64,000 nucleotides of DNA from Saksenaea vasiformis B4078 (lineage: Eukaryota > Mucoromycota > Mucoromycetes > Mucorales > Saksenaeaceae): NCBI GenBank assembly GCA_000697055.1, contig JNDT01002246.1, positions 62,001 through 126,000 of the forward strand, in the 5' to 3' direction. Positions 38,315 to 51,426 of this stretch are shown piece after piece (within the stretch, counting starts at the first letter, position 1; each line of letters begins with the position of its first letter). Both the position numbers and the translations under genes were made by a program. The notes beneath the pieces were generated by a model. That model saw only the letters and a list, made by a program, of their open reading frames with translations. It was not told the origin of the DNA and made no database searches.

Positions 38315-39616
38315 TTAGTCGTGATCCCTTTCGGCATTACGTTCATTGTCTTCTCTACGGTCGCGGTCTTCTCTGGGATAATCGCGATCGCGGCCACCTC
38401 CACCTCCACCTCCACGTCGATCACTGCCTCCACGTCGATCGTAATCGCGTTCAGAGCGGTAGTCATCACGGCGGGGAGATCGGTCGCGACCTCTTCGGTC
38501 ATAGTCACGGTCATGTCTTCTGTAAGATTCTAAATAAATCGATCAGTAAAAATGGAAATTGGGTTAAGTTGTATGTGTATACTACTACTTACAGGTACAC
38601 GGCAAGGAAAGAATTACGGTCGGATCGGAGCGAGCATAAAAAAAAAAAGAAAAGCCAAGGAGTTGTGTCAGGACGGATCTTTGTGTGTGTGTAATGTGTG
38701 TTTTTTTGTGTATAGTGCGTGCAGGTCATATACGATTGGACGGTCAAGCCTGGGCAGATATTCACTCCTCTTCCTTTTTTCTTTTTTTCCTTCACTCTCA
38801 CTCTCTCACTCTCTCCCTCTGTCTCTCATTCTTTCTTCTAAGAAAAAAGAGAAGAGAGAAGAGAAAAGACGGGGCAGAACACACAGGCAGAGCTTGCGGG
38901 TCGGCATTTGCCTCTCTCTTTCTCTCTGAGAACATTTTTTTTTTCTCTCTCGCCCACGCCGCTACCGGACACTGACAAGGCACGGAACACTGATATACTC
39001 TGAAGACGGGGCTCTATACCTTCTGTCACGATCACCACGGCCTTGATCACGTCGGGGAGATCGATCACGGCCTCCTCGACCACCGAATCTATCCCGACCT
39101 CGTTCGCGACAATCTCTAGCCCAGTGACCTTTAAAGAAGGAGTTATAAACATACAATAAAAAGTTTTTTTTGTTTCTTTTTTACCTTCTTTTCCGCAGTG
39201 GAAACATTCATTCTCTCCAGGTCGCTTGCCTCCGTTCTTCGCCCATTCGACAACAAGTTCCTTTTAGAGAAAAAAGGATTATCAACTACTGCTTTTTTTT
39301 CTTCGTTTCCCTCTTGTACTTACACTGCCATTTACACCAGTCATAGCATCTTCCGCATCACGCTTGTCTTCAAACTCAACAAAGCCAAAGCCTATAGAGG
39401 GGAAGTTTTTTTGTTAAAGAAAAAATACACAAAGAAAAAAAAGAGGCTTGTCTTACCTTGCTTGACATCCAGACGAGTGATCTTTCCAAATTTTGAGAAT
39501 CTATCCTCCAGATCACGCTACATGGAGCAAGATCAGTTTACATGCTATTCCCATCTGATTTCTTAACAACATACAGGATTCATCTCTCTTGGGATTCTTC
39601 CAATAAAAAGAGCCAT
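38315..39616 (-). CDS. SR-type RNA-binding protein (RRM, CCHC zinc knuckle, RGG/RD tail)
   Basis: Start at 39616 (MALFIGRIPREMNP, RNP2 in the first line). Six exons build one RRM (RDLEDRFSKFGKITRLDV, GFGFVEFEDKRDAEDAMTG as RNP1, ELVVEWAKNG), then a CCHC knuckle (CFHCGKEGHWARDC, about 39200-39125) and a long tail of RGRDR, SPRR, GGRGG and YDRR repeats. The layout resembles the SRSF7/RSZ class of splicing factors. Most introns are about 50-80 bp, but the one at 38520-39019 is 500 bp, pyrimidine-rich and splits the tail, a position typical of autoregulated SR introns. Stop TAA at 38315-38317. Confidence 0.88.
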
Positions 39617-40122
39617 TGCTTGAAAACAAGTAAAAGAAAAAAGGGGGAAGAAGCGAGTTTGGACAGAAAAAAAGAAAAAAATGATAAAAAGGGCCACAGC
39701 CCGTTTTTATAGGGTACTTTTCGGGCACGCTCAGCAGTCCTCTTGGACACAATGTTTCACGTGGGGGACCACGTTTGCGATACCGACAGTGTACGATTTG
39801 ACTATTGTTCTTACTGTTTATTGAAGCCTATTCTGAATAAACTCTGCGTCCAGGAAGAAATTGAGTAGTCATAAGCTTTTGCTTGCATCAACTTGGTTGG
39901 AGCTCGCCCCAAATGACCTAAAAACTGGTGTAGAAGTCCTATAAATAGCGATCGTTTTTTTTTTTTTTTTTTGCGTGCTCTCAATATAATGACAGCATCA
40001 TAGAAATCTGCTACCTATGGTTCCCTTTCTTTTCCAAACGTGATGAAGAGAAAATCATCATGACAGAATATGTTTCTCTCTTAACTGGAGTGAGAAAATC
40101 TATGTGAAATGATTCAAACTGT

Positions 40123-42177
40123 TTAATGCTTCGATTTATGCTTATGCTTGTGCTTCGAACGACGTTCAGATTCGTTCAAAGCCTCTAACTTAGTGTCTAC
40201 ATGTTTACGGAGTGCTCGGTACTTGGATTTCTGACTCTTGTTAAATCGTCGCAGCTCATATTCACGGGAATCGGGATTACGATAACTAATACAGATATCT
40301 TAGTAAACACATTACAAATGTGTCATTTCATCCAACTTACGGTGCCATTGTTTTCAGGGAAATATATTTGTTCAATTCTTTGTCGTCCGCCAACAGAATA
40401 TCTTCGCTGGAGAGTCCAAAATCTTCAGGTTCTGTTTGTCTGTACTTGAACTTGGGTAGGGATGGGTCATCGTCGTCCAACGGTTCTTCAAGACTCATAT
40501 TGAGGTATTCTTCCTTCAACTGCTTGTACTTCTTCTTTGCACGTTCCTTTTCTTCTTCTCCAACATCCTCCCTCTTGCGTTTACCCTCTACTGCTGCTTC
40601 AAACTTTTCACCGCCAGGTAAGTAATCAGCATCCATCATGAGATTGTCATCGTCCAAATCATCGTCCCACACTGGCTTCTCCATTTCCTGGCCTGCATAA
40701 TACTTGTCATCGAACACCTTCGCCATTTGTGCATCCCATTTCTCAGGATCAAAGTCTGCGTCGAGATCAATGTTTTCCAAACCAGATACTAGAAATCATG
40801 CTCAGATCTCCCGAGTTTACCTAATTTTTATATTCACTTACCATCGTCACCACAAATCTTCTTCAGTTGTTCCATTTGCTCTTCCAGTTCTTTCATCTTC
40901 TCTGTTCGTTTTCGTGCCAACTCTTCCATCTTTTCTTTCTTCTGCTGTTCCTTCAACAGTTTCTTGCGCTCTCTCTGACGCTTGCGCTTGCTTTCCTTAC
41001 GACGCACAGATGATTCTGGATTTCGCTCATGGGATACAATTTGTGCCGCTCCCCTAAAACGTGATGAGCCCGATAGTAACAGACAAACATGGACCTACTC
41101 TTCTTCGAAACGGAAGTTGTATTTACTCTCAAATCTGTCCACCTGATCCAAATGTTCCTCATCTTCATCCACAGCAAGGATCTGTTCGTACGTAGGGGCC
41201 TCCTCGGTCTTTCCGATCCATCCTCGATTCAGAACGTAACTGCAAGAGGTCAAAACGTGTCATCTACAGTGTCCTTCTTCACTTACTCGATCAGGAAAGC
41301 ATCGTCGGCAGACAAATTGGGATTTTCTTTGTAGTTCTGCCAGTCTTTAAAGGCTTCTGCCGAAGCTTTGTCATTCTAAACAACATCATGATTCACACTT
41401 CCTATCGACTCCCGTGTTACTTACTGCAAGGTTTTTGAGCAGAAATTCTTTATAATCCTCATCACCCTCATCGTCCTTTTCGTCTTCCTTCGCTTCTCTC
41501 TTTGTCAAAAAGTTGTCTTCTTCCTCTTCCTTTTCCTCCTCATCTTCTTCTGCTTCCGCAAACGCTGCCTTTTTAAAGGCGTCTTTGATAGCCACTTGCT
41601 CTTCGTTGTATGTCAGCTCTCGAGGTGTCTCTTCTTCATCCACTCGTTCCTCCTCAACAATGCCTCCGTGCTTAAGTAGCATCTCACGCTCGTAATCCTT
41701 CAAAGTGACCTTCTTCTCCTTTCGCTTTGAATCTTTCTTATCCTCTTTATTGACAGCATCGTCGGTATAAAACTTTGCATTTGGATCGTACACCTTTGGA
41801 TCTTTTGTTTTGATGGCAGCGATCGTCTGCAGAATTTGCAAATCCAGTTCAGGTGTCAGCCATGAGGCATCGTCATCCTCCTCCTCCTCTTCTTCTTCCT
41901 CTTCTTCTTCACTGGATTCTTCGTCGTCCTCGTTGTCGTCTTCATTTTCTGCCGAAGATTCTTATCAATGAACGCCATGGTTAAATTCAGCCTGAATCGA
42001 TCAAGATCTACCTTTTTCTTCCTCTTCACGTACTGCAACAGATAATAAGTTATCAAAGAAACATGAGTCTATATGACACTTACAAATTTCGGGAAGGACG
42101 TAGTCCTCTTGTCCCTCCTCTCTCTCCTGGATCACTACAGGGAATTCTACTTCGGTGTCCTCTGACATGCTTGTCAT
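40123..42177 (-). CDS. KRI1: KRI1 homologue, 40S ribosome biogenesis factor
   Basis: Kri1 works with Krr1 in the nucleolus in small-subunit processing. Motifs: SWLTPELDLQILQTIAAIK, KDPKVYDPNAKFYTDD (about 41780), acidic runs (poly-Glu near 41900 and 41520), TLKDYEREMLLKHGG, then IDLDADFDPEKWDAQMAKVF, DDKYYAGQEMEKPVWDDD (about 40700), LPKFKYRQTEPEDFGLS, EDILLADDKELNKYISLK and a Lys/His-rich end (KHKHKHKSKH). The first exon is MTSMSEDTEVEFPVVIQE; Met at 42168 is an alternative to 42177. I do not see the usual N-terminal segment of basic and aromatic residues found in Kri1, so an upstream exon may be missed or absent. Confidence 0.88.
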
Positions 42178-42754
42178 TAATTTTCGCGTGGAATCACAAA
42201 CTTTTTTTTACAGCTTTTTGCGTGTTTGGTTTGCGCCGCTTGAAAAGATTTTTTTTTTTTTTGGCGATAACCAATAGAACAAATTTGGAATCAGTTGGAA
42301 ATGCATTTGTCGCCCACTGCATAGGGCGACCTCATCTTCTTTTCTTTCTCAATAAATTGAAAATCGTAACGGTTCTAGTTACCAAGTATCATACGTATAT
42401 GGTGTTGCTAATTTATATTATATTGAGATGACTGCGGAGAGCGATGTGGAAGTATCCTATTAAAGCGCTTGAAGGCTCAAACGTGTTGGTTTTAGTTTTA
42501 CGTAGATGATTAATTGATAAATGCTGGTTCACGTTGAAAAAAGTGGAAATCTTACCCACAACAAAGGGCTATGATTGAATCATTTCCTTGTGCAAGGAGA
42601 AAGACGAAGAAAAAATAGATACACGATGGACAGTTCGCCTCTCATCTAAAAGCAATCATGAGCTAGTAGCCGCAGCGAGAAACTAAGAGGGAGGCCTGGG
42701 AAGCGTGCAACACCAGGTCAGCGGGTCCATATATGCATTTACAACATAAGCATC

Positions 42755-42803
42755 AAAATGTCGTCAAAATGTCGTCAAAATGTCGTCAAAATGTCGTCAA
42801 AAT
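42755..42803. repeat. 11-bp minisatellite (AAAATGTCGTC)4
   Basis: Four perfect head-to-tail copies of AAAATGTCGTC followed by a partial copy (AAAATC). There are no spacers, so this is a minisatellite and not a CRISPR-like array. The palindrome-free unit carries no obvious binding site. Confidence 0.95.
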
Positions 42804-43215
42804 CAGAAAGCATTCCTTCGCTCTCTCTCTTTTCTTTTGCCTCATCTTCCATTTCTGCTACCTGTCTCTCTCCTGTTACCGCTCTATAGTTTCCCCTTTT
42901 CTCATCTATTCTTCCAACGTGGAACTTACGCCTACCGAAGCCATTTACATTGCACTTTGACTGATTATACCGTCAATTTATCAGTTCATATTTAATCGAA
43001 TACAAAAATATTAAAACTTAAAGAAAAAGAAGAAAGAGAGAAACGTAAGGAATAATGTCTTTCACACAGGTGAAGGACTTATCTTCTCGAACATTTCGCT
43101 CTCAGTCACATGCAGAGACTGCGATGGGGAGGGGCATATATGGAGTTTGCCCACTGAACACCAATCAGGGGCGAACAACGAGCGAGAATTGCTTTAGATA
43201 TATTGTGCTTAGCAG

Positions 43216-43806
43216 ATGACCGCAGATGAAAAAACGAATATCGACGCTGGAAGAGGCTGGAGAGTCTTCAAAGGCAAAAAAAAAAGGAAGAACTACGAAA
43301 CTTTAGTGGATGAGTTCCATCTCGGGTTCACCAACTTGTGTTCCCGAGCAACCCGTCGTACTGAGGATAACGTTACCTCTGCCATCGAAGTTCCAGATCT
43401 TCGACATGCCAAAATGTTCTTGTCTATAAAGCAGACACTGGGCAAATATCTCGGTCAAACGTTACGAAAAGCTCATCAGAGAGGTCACTTTCGAAAAAGT
43501 TGTCCGTAAACAATTTCAAAAAAGAACACCCCATGAACGCGTTTTGGGCCTCTGCGATATCGCTCGCAACGTCATTATACGGAGTTCAGCTTTTCGTCAA
43601 TTAGTATATCGTGCGCCATGCCCATAATGAAATCCCTGAGCATCTTTGCACAGAAATTTTGGTATTCGATTTGTCAGCTCGTCCTCGGAAACGAAACCAC
43701 AAGCGCCAATCACAAGAGTCCCACATTGACATTGTACAGGACTGCATAGCGTTCTGGACGAACTATCCCCGTAACCGTGTATCCGCTTGCGCGACAAGAA
43801 CGCAAT
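43216..43806 (+). pseudogene. Unidentified coding remnant
   Basis: Three frames carry protein-like stretches one after another. 43216-43440 starts MTADEKTNIDAGRGW. About 43435-43616 reads HWANISVKRYEKLIREVTF, then FQKRTPHERVLGLCDIARN and VIIRSSAFRQLVY. 43611-43806 includes HIDIVQDCIAFWTNYPRN. The middle segment in particular looks like real protein (helical, mixed charge). I recognise no family. Stops separate the frames without clear intron signals, so this is probably a decayed gene or mobile-element fragment. Confidence 0.35.
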
Positions 43807-46800
43807 AGCGATATACTATCCGGTGCATGTGTGAACTCGCTACGGCATACCCGAATCGCAGCATTGAGCTAGTTGAAGACCGGAGCTCCTTTCATACCGT
43901 GTATCAATCGCAGTTTCTTTTACCTGTACGTGGTCTGGTTCGGGAGGTTATCCACATTCTTATATTCATCGACCAACAATTGATGTGCAGTGATTGTTGT
44001 TGGCTGCCTGCCGTCTTTTAAAGACCAGCATCTCTGCTCGTGGCGCAGACATCGTCGGCATATCCACCATTTGGATATGCCTAGACTAGTTCCTGGCCCG
44101 TTGAGGACCGTCACGAGAGAAATGCGACGCGAACGGCAGCGTACTCATTACGATATTATCTTACGAGGCAAGTGATCGCTATTGAAGGTCGATCGGCGTG
44201 TAAAATAGTGATGGCGTTCCAACATCGTATAATAATCTTGGATTTCGTTACTGGTTAGAACACACGTATCTCTCAAAACATCATCTATTCATATAAACAT
44301 CTGATAAATAATACTAAATCTAAAATCATTTCGATCTTGCATGTTCTTACTTGCATCATCTTTTTACTTGCAGTATATAACAGGGCCAAAGTAGTCTTTT
44401 GATTTTGCGGGGACTAGCGTGCCTGCCAGAGTATCTCGGTATCTCTCCCTAAACTGGAGATTCTTCATTGCCACTACGGCCTCACTTCTGTAGCTAACAA
44501 GTTTTAGGGAACAGAATTATAGTGCAAAAGCTAAATCCGAAGTTATCATTCAACAATGTGACACTGACAAGATTCGATGACGCTAGCTGGCATTCCTCCC
44601 TTTCTTTTGGATACACTCATGCTTTCCACAACGCAGAGTATAATTTTAGAGAAATTATCCATGCTTACAGTTTCCATGGTCATCACGGCGTCGCTTTCTC
44701 ATTGTTGTTATACAAGATATATACACAGGCGAAGGTTATGCAGCAGAAGTGTGCGTCATGCATTATTGAACAGAACATTTTATGCCGTCATTGTGGAGCA
44801 CATGGGCCTTGAAGAAAAATGAATAAAGAATGCAGCTTGTGCACACCGAGAGGAAAGCTTGTATCGTTGAAAATCTACCAAATCTTATTGAACCCATTCC
44901 AGACAATGTAGGCATAGTTGCCAAATAACACGATATAAGCCGGCTATTTTATCTGTTATTAGTTCAAATATATCCTGTAGGAGTCAACGATGGACAGTCA
45001 AGGCAAGAGAAAGGAACTGCATTATTTTCTATAGAGATCTCGGCGTTCCAAATTTAATTTGGTAGTAATCAGAAGTCGAAATGGACTTTCATAATTAAAC
45101 CGGTTTATCTTCCATGATAAAGATGGCATTTTTGCTTCTTTTTCTGTTTGGAATGGCTCCCATTCAAATACATATTTTGATGGCAACATGAAGCATGGTA
45201 ATTATGTTCAGGTCAAGATGGCTCTACACCCATGTCTCGGCATCCTACCTCTACCTCTTCCATGCCTACAGCCAAGATTAATCGTGCCCAGTTCATTTTC
45301 GAACACTTGGGACATCCATAAGGAAAGTTAAGCAAGTCTTTCTTTTTCTGGAGAGTCTCTCAGCAGGACATATTCTGGTAACGCGGTGGCATATCTGGAT
45401 TGCTTTATCGTCGTGATGACGCTATGTGGCGTATCCGATCCAAGTTGTGAGGGTCATCTTCTATAGAAATGTATTATTTTCTCTACTGATGTAATATGAT
45501 CTCGAAATTTATTATTATTACTGGTATCTGATGCAATATGATCTCTTGCATCAGGGCGCGTATGATACTTAATCATAAGATTTATTATTCTATGCGAGTA
45601 ACGCGCATCTATTATAAGCGTCATTCCTCCTTTATATAGATCACATGCACTCCTGTCTCCCCAGACTCATGGTGGCATTGTCCGTTACGCCCCCCAAAAC
45701 GTGTTTTGGTATTATTTCCTTTTCGGTTCCTTTGCAATACAGTGAATAACATATGGAGTTACATATTTCATCGTGCAAGGCAATACACCCTTCAAGGTAT
45801 GAACAAGAGTTAAGCGAACAAGAACCACCAGATGATGCCATGTATCCATGCATACTACGTAGTGATACGACCTGGTGCATGAAAAGAAATATATAAAGTC
45901 TCAAGAAACTATCGTCGTTGTACAGTAAGAGTCATCAGCCATAGCGGCCTTATGACTCTTCACAGGAGCAGTTCATCCATTTTAAGCATTAGCTTTGAGG
46001 TCATGGGCATGAAGTAAATCAACTGCCAGTCATTTGTTCTATCATGTAGTGATAGAAGCACAAAATAGAAATAGAAAAGCCTTTACAAGCAGAGAATTCT
46101 ATTGTGTCGGAAATGGCGTCTATGTTTCTGTATACGTTGCAAGGTAAGCTCTTCTAATCGACATTTAGCATAAATGTAGCAATTTTTTTTGCAACGTCTT
46201 GTATTAATAGATTTTTCGATACTTTTATATTTTGCAGCACATATACTACACGAACACGAAGCTGTGTTGCTTCCATAGCGGTCATGTTGATATGCCATAT
46301 TAGGCGAGATTGCTCCCTGTTTCACTGCAGTCTGTCAAAAACTTCATGGTACCCATTGACATTTCGATTATCTGTTTTATAGATAGAATTGACGGAGGAT
46401 AGCTCTTCTTAAATTTCTTTTGAAGCTTGTGTTATGGAGAGAGGGAGCAGTCAGAAAAAGCTTATGGTTAGTTAAAACATCGACTCCCAAACCGATCGCC
46501 AATGCCCTCCTCAAACTGATTACTAGAACCATTTGATAAACTCAGACTCTGAAGTTGAGTGTGATTGCATCTATCTTGCAACGTCTATTTTCTCGTCGCA
46601 GATATTCAGGGATTAGTCGATTGCGGATTGATGCAATTGCTATAGGACGCGAAACTAGGATACATTACTTTGGACTAAATGTTTGCGAGCCAATTTAGAT
46701 AACATTTGAAGTATGAGTGATATTCGCAATGGCCACGGATATCTTGCCACACGATGTTGGGAAGTGATCCTCATCAATGACGATGCTCCTTTCCCGTGAC

Positions 46801-47823
46801 GCTGATGATTTGGAAGGTGTAAAATGAAGGGAATATCGTCCTCGATGCTTCTACCGGAATATGAAAGTACTATCATGGATATCTGAAGATCACGGTTATA
46901 ATCTCCTAATACGGGGAAGTGGCGAGCTTGCAGAAGAGTCACAACCTTAAAAGGGTAGTTTGGGTGATCCATACTTGTTCGGGTGTCATTAGCAAACTAA
47001 TATACTCAGCCATTGTCAGCCTTTTTCGGAATGGCCACCGCAAAGCAAGAGCCATTCCTTACTTATAACATTTTGCCACACATAAAGTAGGTCGATTAGC
47101 TATTGTATAGTAGCTATCATGATGGCATTAAGTGAACATTTCAGGATGCCCTAGATGATCAGATTATATCTTCCATGCTCTGTTCCTGAACATGGATCGA
47201 TGTGTTACACAACGCCAAATAATCTGCATATTATCCCCTTTGAATTCTGTAATAAGGATATGTTTGTGAATACAGCAGAATGTATCGGTTGGTCATGACT
47301 ATTTCTCCTGTTTAGTCTGATTATTTGGATCTGATCACGTCCTCCGATCACTAGTCGGAACTGCATCCGATAAAACGTCTGTGCGTTGAGAATCACACCC
47401 ATCTAATTAACCCGTGCGGTCACACTATCACATCGATGTCGACACTCTGAATAATAGCGTGAATTTTGGATAATGGAAAAGAAAGGGATCGTATGTCATG
47501 CCCTGATGTAGTCTCTACATCATGATAACTTTAACCTTCCATGCTGCTGACCCCCGGGGATCGGGACCCAGCCAGCCGACAGGCATGTGTGGCAGAATCA
47601 GAAATTCTGGACCACAACCCCCAGTAAATAATCGATGAATGTTTCATTACATGGGTGTGAAGGATAATATGCATATTTCTTCAGGTACACAGCAATAGAA
47701 TGGGTGGCAAATATAATTCAACCAAGAAACGGAATATGCGATTCAGGACTTTTGTCCAAGCGAATTACTTGCACCTTACGGAATGTAAAGTTTTGCCCTT
47801 TTTTTATTTACAGAAAACGCCTC

Positions 47824-49364
47824 TCAGGACCTTGCATGATGTTGACGGAGTTCAGTCATGATGGAGGTCACGAACGCCTCTAGATGGAATAGATCTCCTC
47901 TGCCTATTGCCAATCGATATTCCTGTTCAGAAAATAATTTAGTACAACTGCAAGGATGGAAGAGTCATACGGACATAGTGGGCTGCTTTGTCCATAATGA
48001 ACCGTTGGATATCGCGGCTTGTAATTGCCTCAAATAAGGTAAACGCTAGGGTCTAATCCGTGGTATGGATAATGATGTTTATTACTTTTTTCCTTGTCTT
48101 GTTTACCTTTATGATGCGTGTTGGTGGTATCCCTTGACCAAGTAGGTCATATAAATGGCGACGAATGGCCAATGCACTAGTGTTCATTTCATCATTTATC
48201 GTTTATCATCATTCTTCTCACTCGTAAGGAATACCTTGTCATACTGGGTTCATTTGCCATTTTGGTTGCGATTTCGGACACGACCATCTGCCAAGGGGAC
48301 TGATCAGGTACCTGGCCGAGTGGCCGATCATCAGTGCTATCAAAGAAGCGATCAACTAAATTTGATCTTACGCAAGATCTACCAACCTCTGCAATGCCAT
48401 GCTTTGTAACGTTAGTAATGCCTCATACATATTACATTTAGACATTTTAGCGATGTTCTCTGCAAGTATCCGAGATATCGTTAAGTTTTCTTTGACAGCT
48501 ATGCTTTGCAATGCATCGACCACCTAGTCAATTTCTGGGGGTGAGAGAGAGAATTTAGCAAAACGTTTTTCTATTGCTTTACCTCATCTGTAGTTGGCCT
48601 TGCTATGCGTATTAAGAGGCAGCGTGATCGTACGGCGTTGATGATTTTACTGACGTTGTCACAACATAAGATTAATCGCACGTGGGATGCATGTTTTTCC
48701 ATCGTTCGACGAAGAGCAGCCTGCGCTTCCCGAGTCAAGGTATCTGCTTGCCGGATGCATAGTACTAGGACGGTTTCAGTAAAAAAAAAAAAAAGATCGC
48801 CTTTCGCTTTCTGTTGTTCACCTTTGAATTTGCGTCCTGCACTTCCGGTTGCTGTAGCAGACACGTCTTTCATAATTTCCTGCAGAATAATACGATCATG
48901 GAAACCAAGTTCACTGTAATCCATTTTTAATATCATAGAGAAGCAAGGGTATAACTTTCCAGACCTCGCATCAATTTCCCTATGATTTTCACTGTCAATG
49001 ACTGTATAAGTTATGGTACGATCAGTGGACGTGGTAAACGCGCGTTGATGCATTGTCTTCTACATTTGCGATCGTCAACTTCGGATGCCAGATTTGGAAG
49101 CTGCCATGTATACCATGTGTACTGCCGGACCAAACATGGCTCGAAGAAGGGTGGCGATCCGTGTCTTTTTACCGGCACCAGCTGGGCCATGGAAAAGTAA
49201 ATGGGGACCATTGTCTGATGCAGCCTATGTTTTTCGAATGCAGTGTCAAAGTCTCATGTCACTGTCTACGCGAGTCGAACCAGTGTTTCGAGTTGACGAG
49301 TGAGGTCCTCATGATATGTCAGTTGGCATAGCGTTTCGGGCTTATGCTTATCGATCCACAACAT
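47824..49364 (-). CDS. Replication factor C subunit (human RFC3 / yeast Rfc5 type)
   Basis: RFC loads PCNA clamps. The ATG at 49364 opens [20 protein letters not shown], the family N-terminus. Then [20 protein letters not shown] (Walker A, about 49190), FGPA, a 63-bp intron (GTACACATGG...AAATGTAG), [74 protein letters not shown] (arginine-finger SRC box, about 48610), [10 protein letters not shown], and the clamp-loader collar including [30 protein letters not shown] and [18 protein letters not shown], stop at 47824. One N-terminal intron boundary (about 49230-49300) does not resolve in frame with GT-AG, and another donor is GTCTGG, so splicing there is uncertain. Walker B is replaced by the LCIRQADTL line, as usual for this subunit. 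Confidence 0.82.
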
Positions 49365-50231
49365 TGGATGAGAGAAAAAAAGTGAAAAATAGCAAGAAAA
49401 AATAAGGAAAATGAAATGACGACAATCCGCCATCCTATTGCTACGATTGAACCATCCCTGTCATCCTGAACAAGAAACTATCTTATGATGAAGTCCACGT
49501 CGTTTTATCTGCACAAGCACAATGATCTGTGCCGAGTGACTTAAAATAGATGACCAACGTGCTGTACCGTCTGAAATGTTTTCCGTTCACATTCTACTGG
49601 CTCAGAGATAGGTCTACCGTTTGTAAAAAGCCCACGGCAGTACGCTCGGGAAGTGCTGGATGCGCATAATAGATACCTTTTGGGGTGGTGAAGTACGCCA
49701 AGGCTTCGTTGTCATTTTTTTTCACATCGCCTGTGCGTACAGCAACCATTTACTTCTTTTTACAATGCAGCTATTTTAATCCCATCTTCAGTTCCGAGGC
49801 AAGTAAAATGCTTAGAGCTGTAAGCAGCCACCTCGAGAAATACGAGTAAAAGCCAAAAAAAAAAAAAGGATGCATGCATCCGTGATCCTTCTACTTCCCC
49901 TTTTCTTCCCAACGTTGTTCTTCTCAGTAACATGTCGTCTTAATGCAACTCTTCTGCTTGAAGTCTTTATAAGAGCGACAGAAACTCGCAAACCAATAGC
50001 CTGGCACCTAGAGCGAATTCATCAGGATAGACAACACATGGTCCATTTCCGAGGAAGAACAGCAACAAGGTGATCGTCCGGGTAAACATTATACCTCATG
50101 GCTGAAAACGATCATTTGAACGCCTTGTGACTGTCCGGCCTCCAAGTTGCAACATAAAAAGTCGCTGAGAAAAAAGGAGAACGAGTACCTTCCCAGTTGT
50201 AAAAAGGACAAAAGCGAAAAAAAAATTTCAG
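49365..50231. other. 0.9-kb spacer between divergent RFC and ZIP genes
   Basis: A 67-codon frame at 49870-50073 begins with a hydrophobic, signal-like run (MHASVILLLPLFFPTLFFSV) but has no further support. Otherwise only A-rich and featureless sequence is present; both promoters should lie here. Confidence 0.45.
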
Positions 50232-51426
50232 ATGCGTTCGTTTAGCGATGACACCAGTTCTTATCAAGGCTGGTTAATGGTACTTCTCTCATCTATCGCA
50301 TGTGTTGCAGGCGGTATGTTCATCTCGGTGTCGATTGCTTACTCATCCATTCGTTAGCATCTGTTGTCTTCGTGGACCTTATCTGGCCTTCTCGCAGTGG
50401 CTCTATCCTTGAAAATCAGTCGTTTCAAGCTGCCTCGATGGCTCTTGGCTCCGGTGTATTACTTTTTTCATCTCTCTTCTCTCTCCTACCAGCCGCGCAG
50501 AAGAACTTGAACTCAGACCTGTGGATGTATACCTGCTTCTTTGTCGGAGCCCTGTTTACCATGCTTCTTACCCGTCTGATCCAATGGTGTGCACCAAAAG
50601 CCATACATACATGTGGTGATTCGAAACACCATGAGTTACCACCGACAAAAGACAACGGGTCGGAGACAGAAGGACAGGAACAGAGACTGATAAGACAGGA
50701 TCGACTCCGCTCGGATGTAGAATATGGCGCGATACCGTATCATGAGCGATCGGAAGGGTCTCAAGAAATGACGATGGAAGCACACAATCAATATTTCAGC
50801 ATCGGTGTTCAAACAGCTCTCGCCATCTGTATCCACAAGTTCCCAGGTAGGGTTTTTTTACTATATTTTATTTTTGTTCTCTCTCTACGCCTGCAGAAAG
50901 TTTAATGTTGTGTTACTGAACTTGTAGAGGGCTTGATTATGTTTGTGTCTAGCCAAGCTTCAGCCCGACTTGGATTGACAGTCTGCGCAGCTCTTTCTAT
51001 CCATAATTTTGTTGAAGGGTTTATGATTGCGCTACCATTGTATCTGGCGATGGGGGGCCGAATGGCGGCATTTTTTTATGCTGCCATTTTAGGGGGGCTA
51101 TCCCAACCTCTGGGTGCAGTACTAGGCTTACTTGCTGTAAACAATGTAGAACCAGCGAAAGAGCATACACTGTTTGGCGTTATTTTCGGTATTGTCAGTG
51201 GTATGATGTCCCTGATTGCTATACAGGTAAGAACAAGAAAGAAAGAAAAAAAAAGGTATCAAAATAAAAGCAGGGTTAACGCAAGCGATCGTGTTTTTTT
51301 TTCTGTTTTTGTGCTGCATAGAGTATGCTTCCCCAGGCTATCAGGGCAGATGCGCGTTATGTGCCGCCCTTTTTCTTTATTGGTATCTTTACAGTCGGAC
51401 TGGCGTCGTTGCTAAAATCAGTTTAA
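50232..51426 (+). CDS. ZIP-family zinc/metal transporter
   Basis: ZIP proteins move zinc or related metals into the cytosol. Four exons (50232-50313, 50358-50846, 50928-51226, 51322-51426) give 324 residues with about eight hydrophobic segments. The family core is clear: IGVQTALAICIHKFPEGL in TM4 (about 50800-50940) and LTVCAALSIHNFVEGFMIAL in TM5 (about 50970-51030), both with the metal-binding His and Glu. They are followed by AAFFYAAILGGLSQPLGAVL and FGVIFGIVSGMMSLIAI. A hydrophilic variable loop of about 70 residues precedes TM4. The TM4/TM5 pattern resembles the vacuolar/ER Zrt3-type branch (inference). Confidence 0.9.

Larger units (their letters stand above)
42178..47823. other. 5.6-kb gene-poor region
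   Basis: Apart from the minisatellite and the unidentified remnant listed separately, I see nothing supportable. The stretch 44200-47800 has only short frames without motifs on both strands. Near 45480-45560 a diverged duplication of about 50 bp occurs (TGATGTAATATGATCTC and TGATGCAATATGATCTC). Confidence 0.5.

Noticed and set aside
42755..42803. CRISPR-like array
   Set aside because: The repeats are directly adjacent without spacers and only 11 bp long; this is a minisatellite in a fungal genome.
49870..50073. Possible small secreted protein
   Set aside because: It has a signal-like N-terminus, but the rest is short and featureless; T-rich DNA easily gives such runs.
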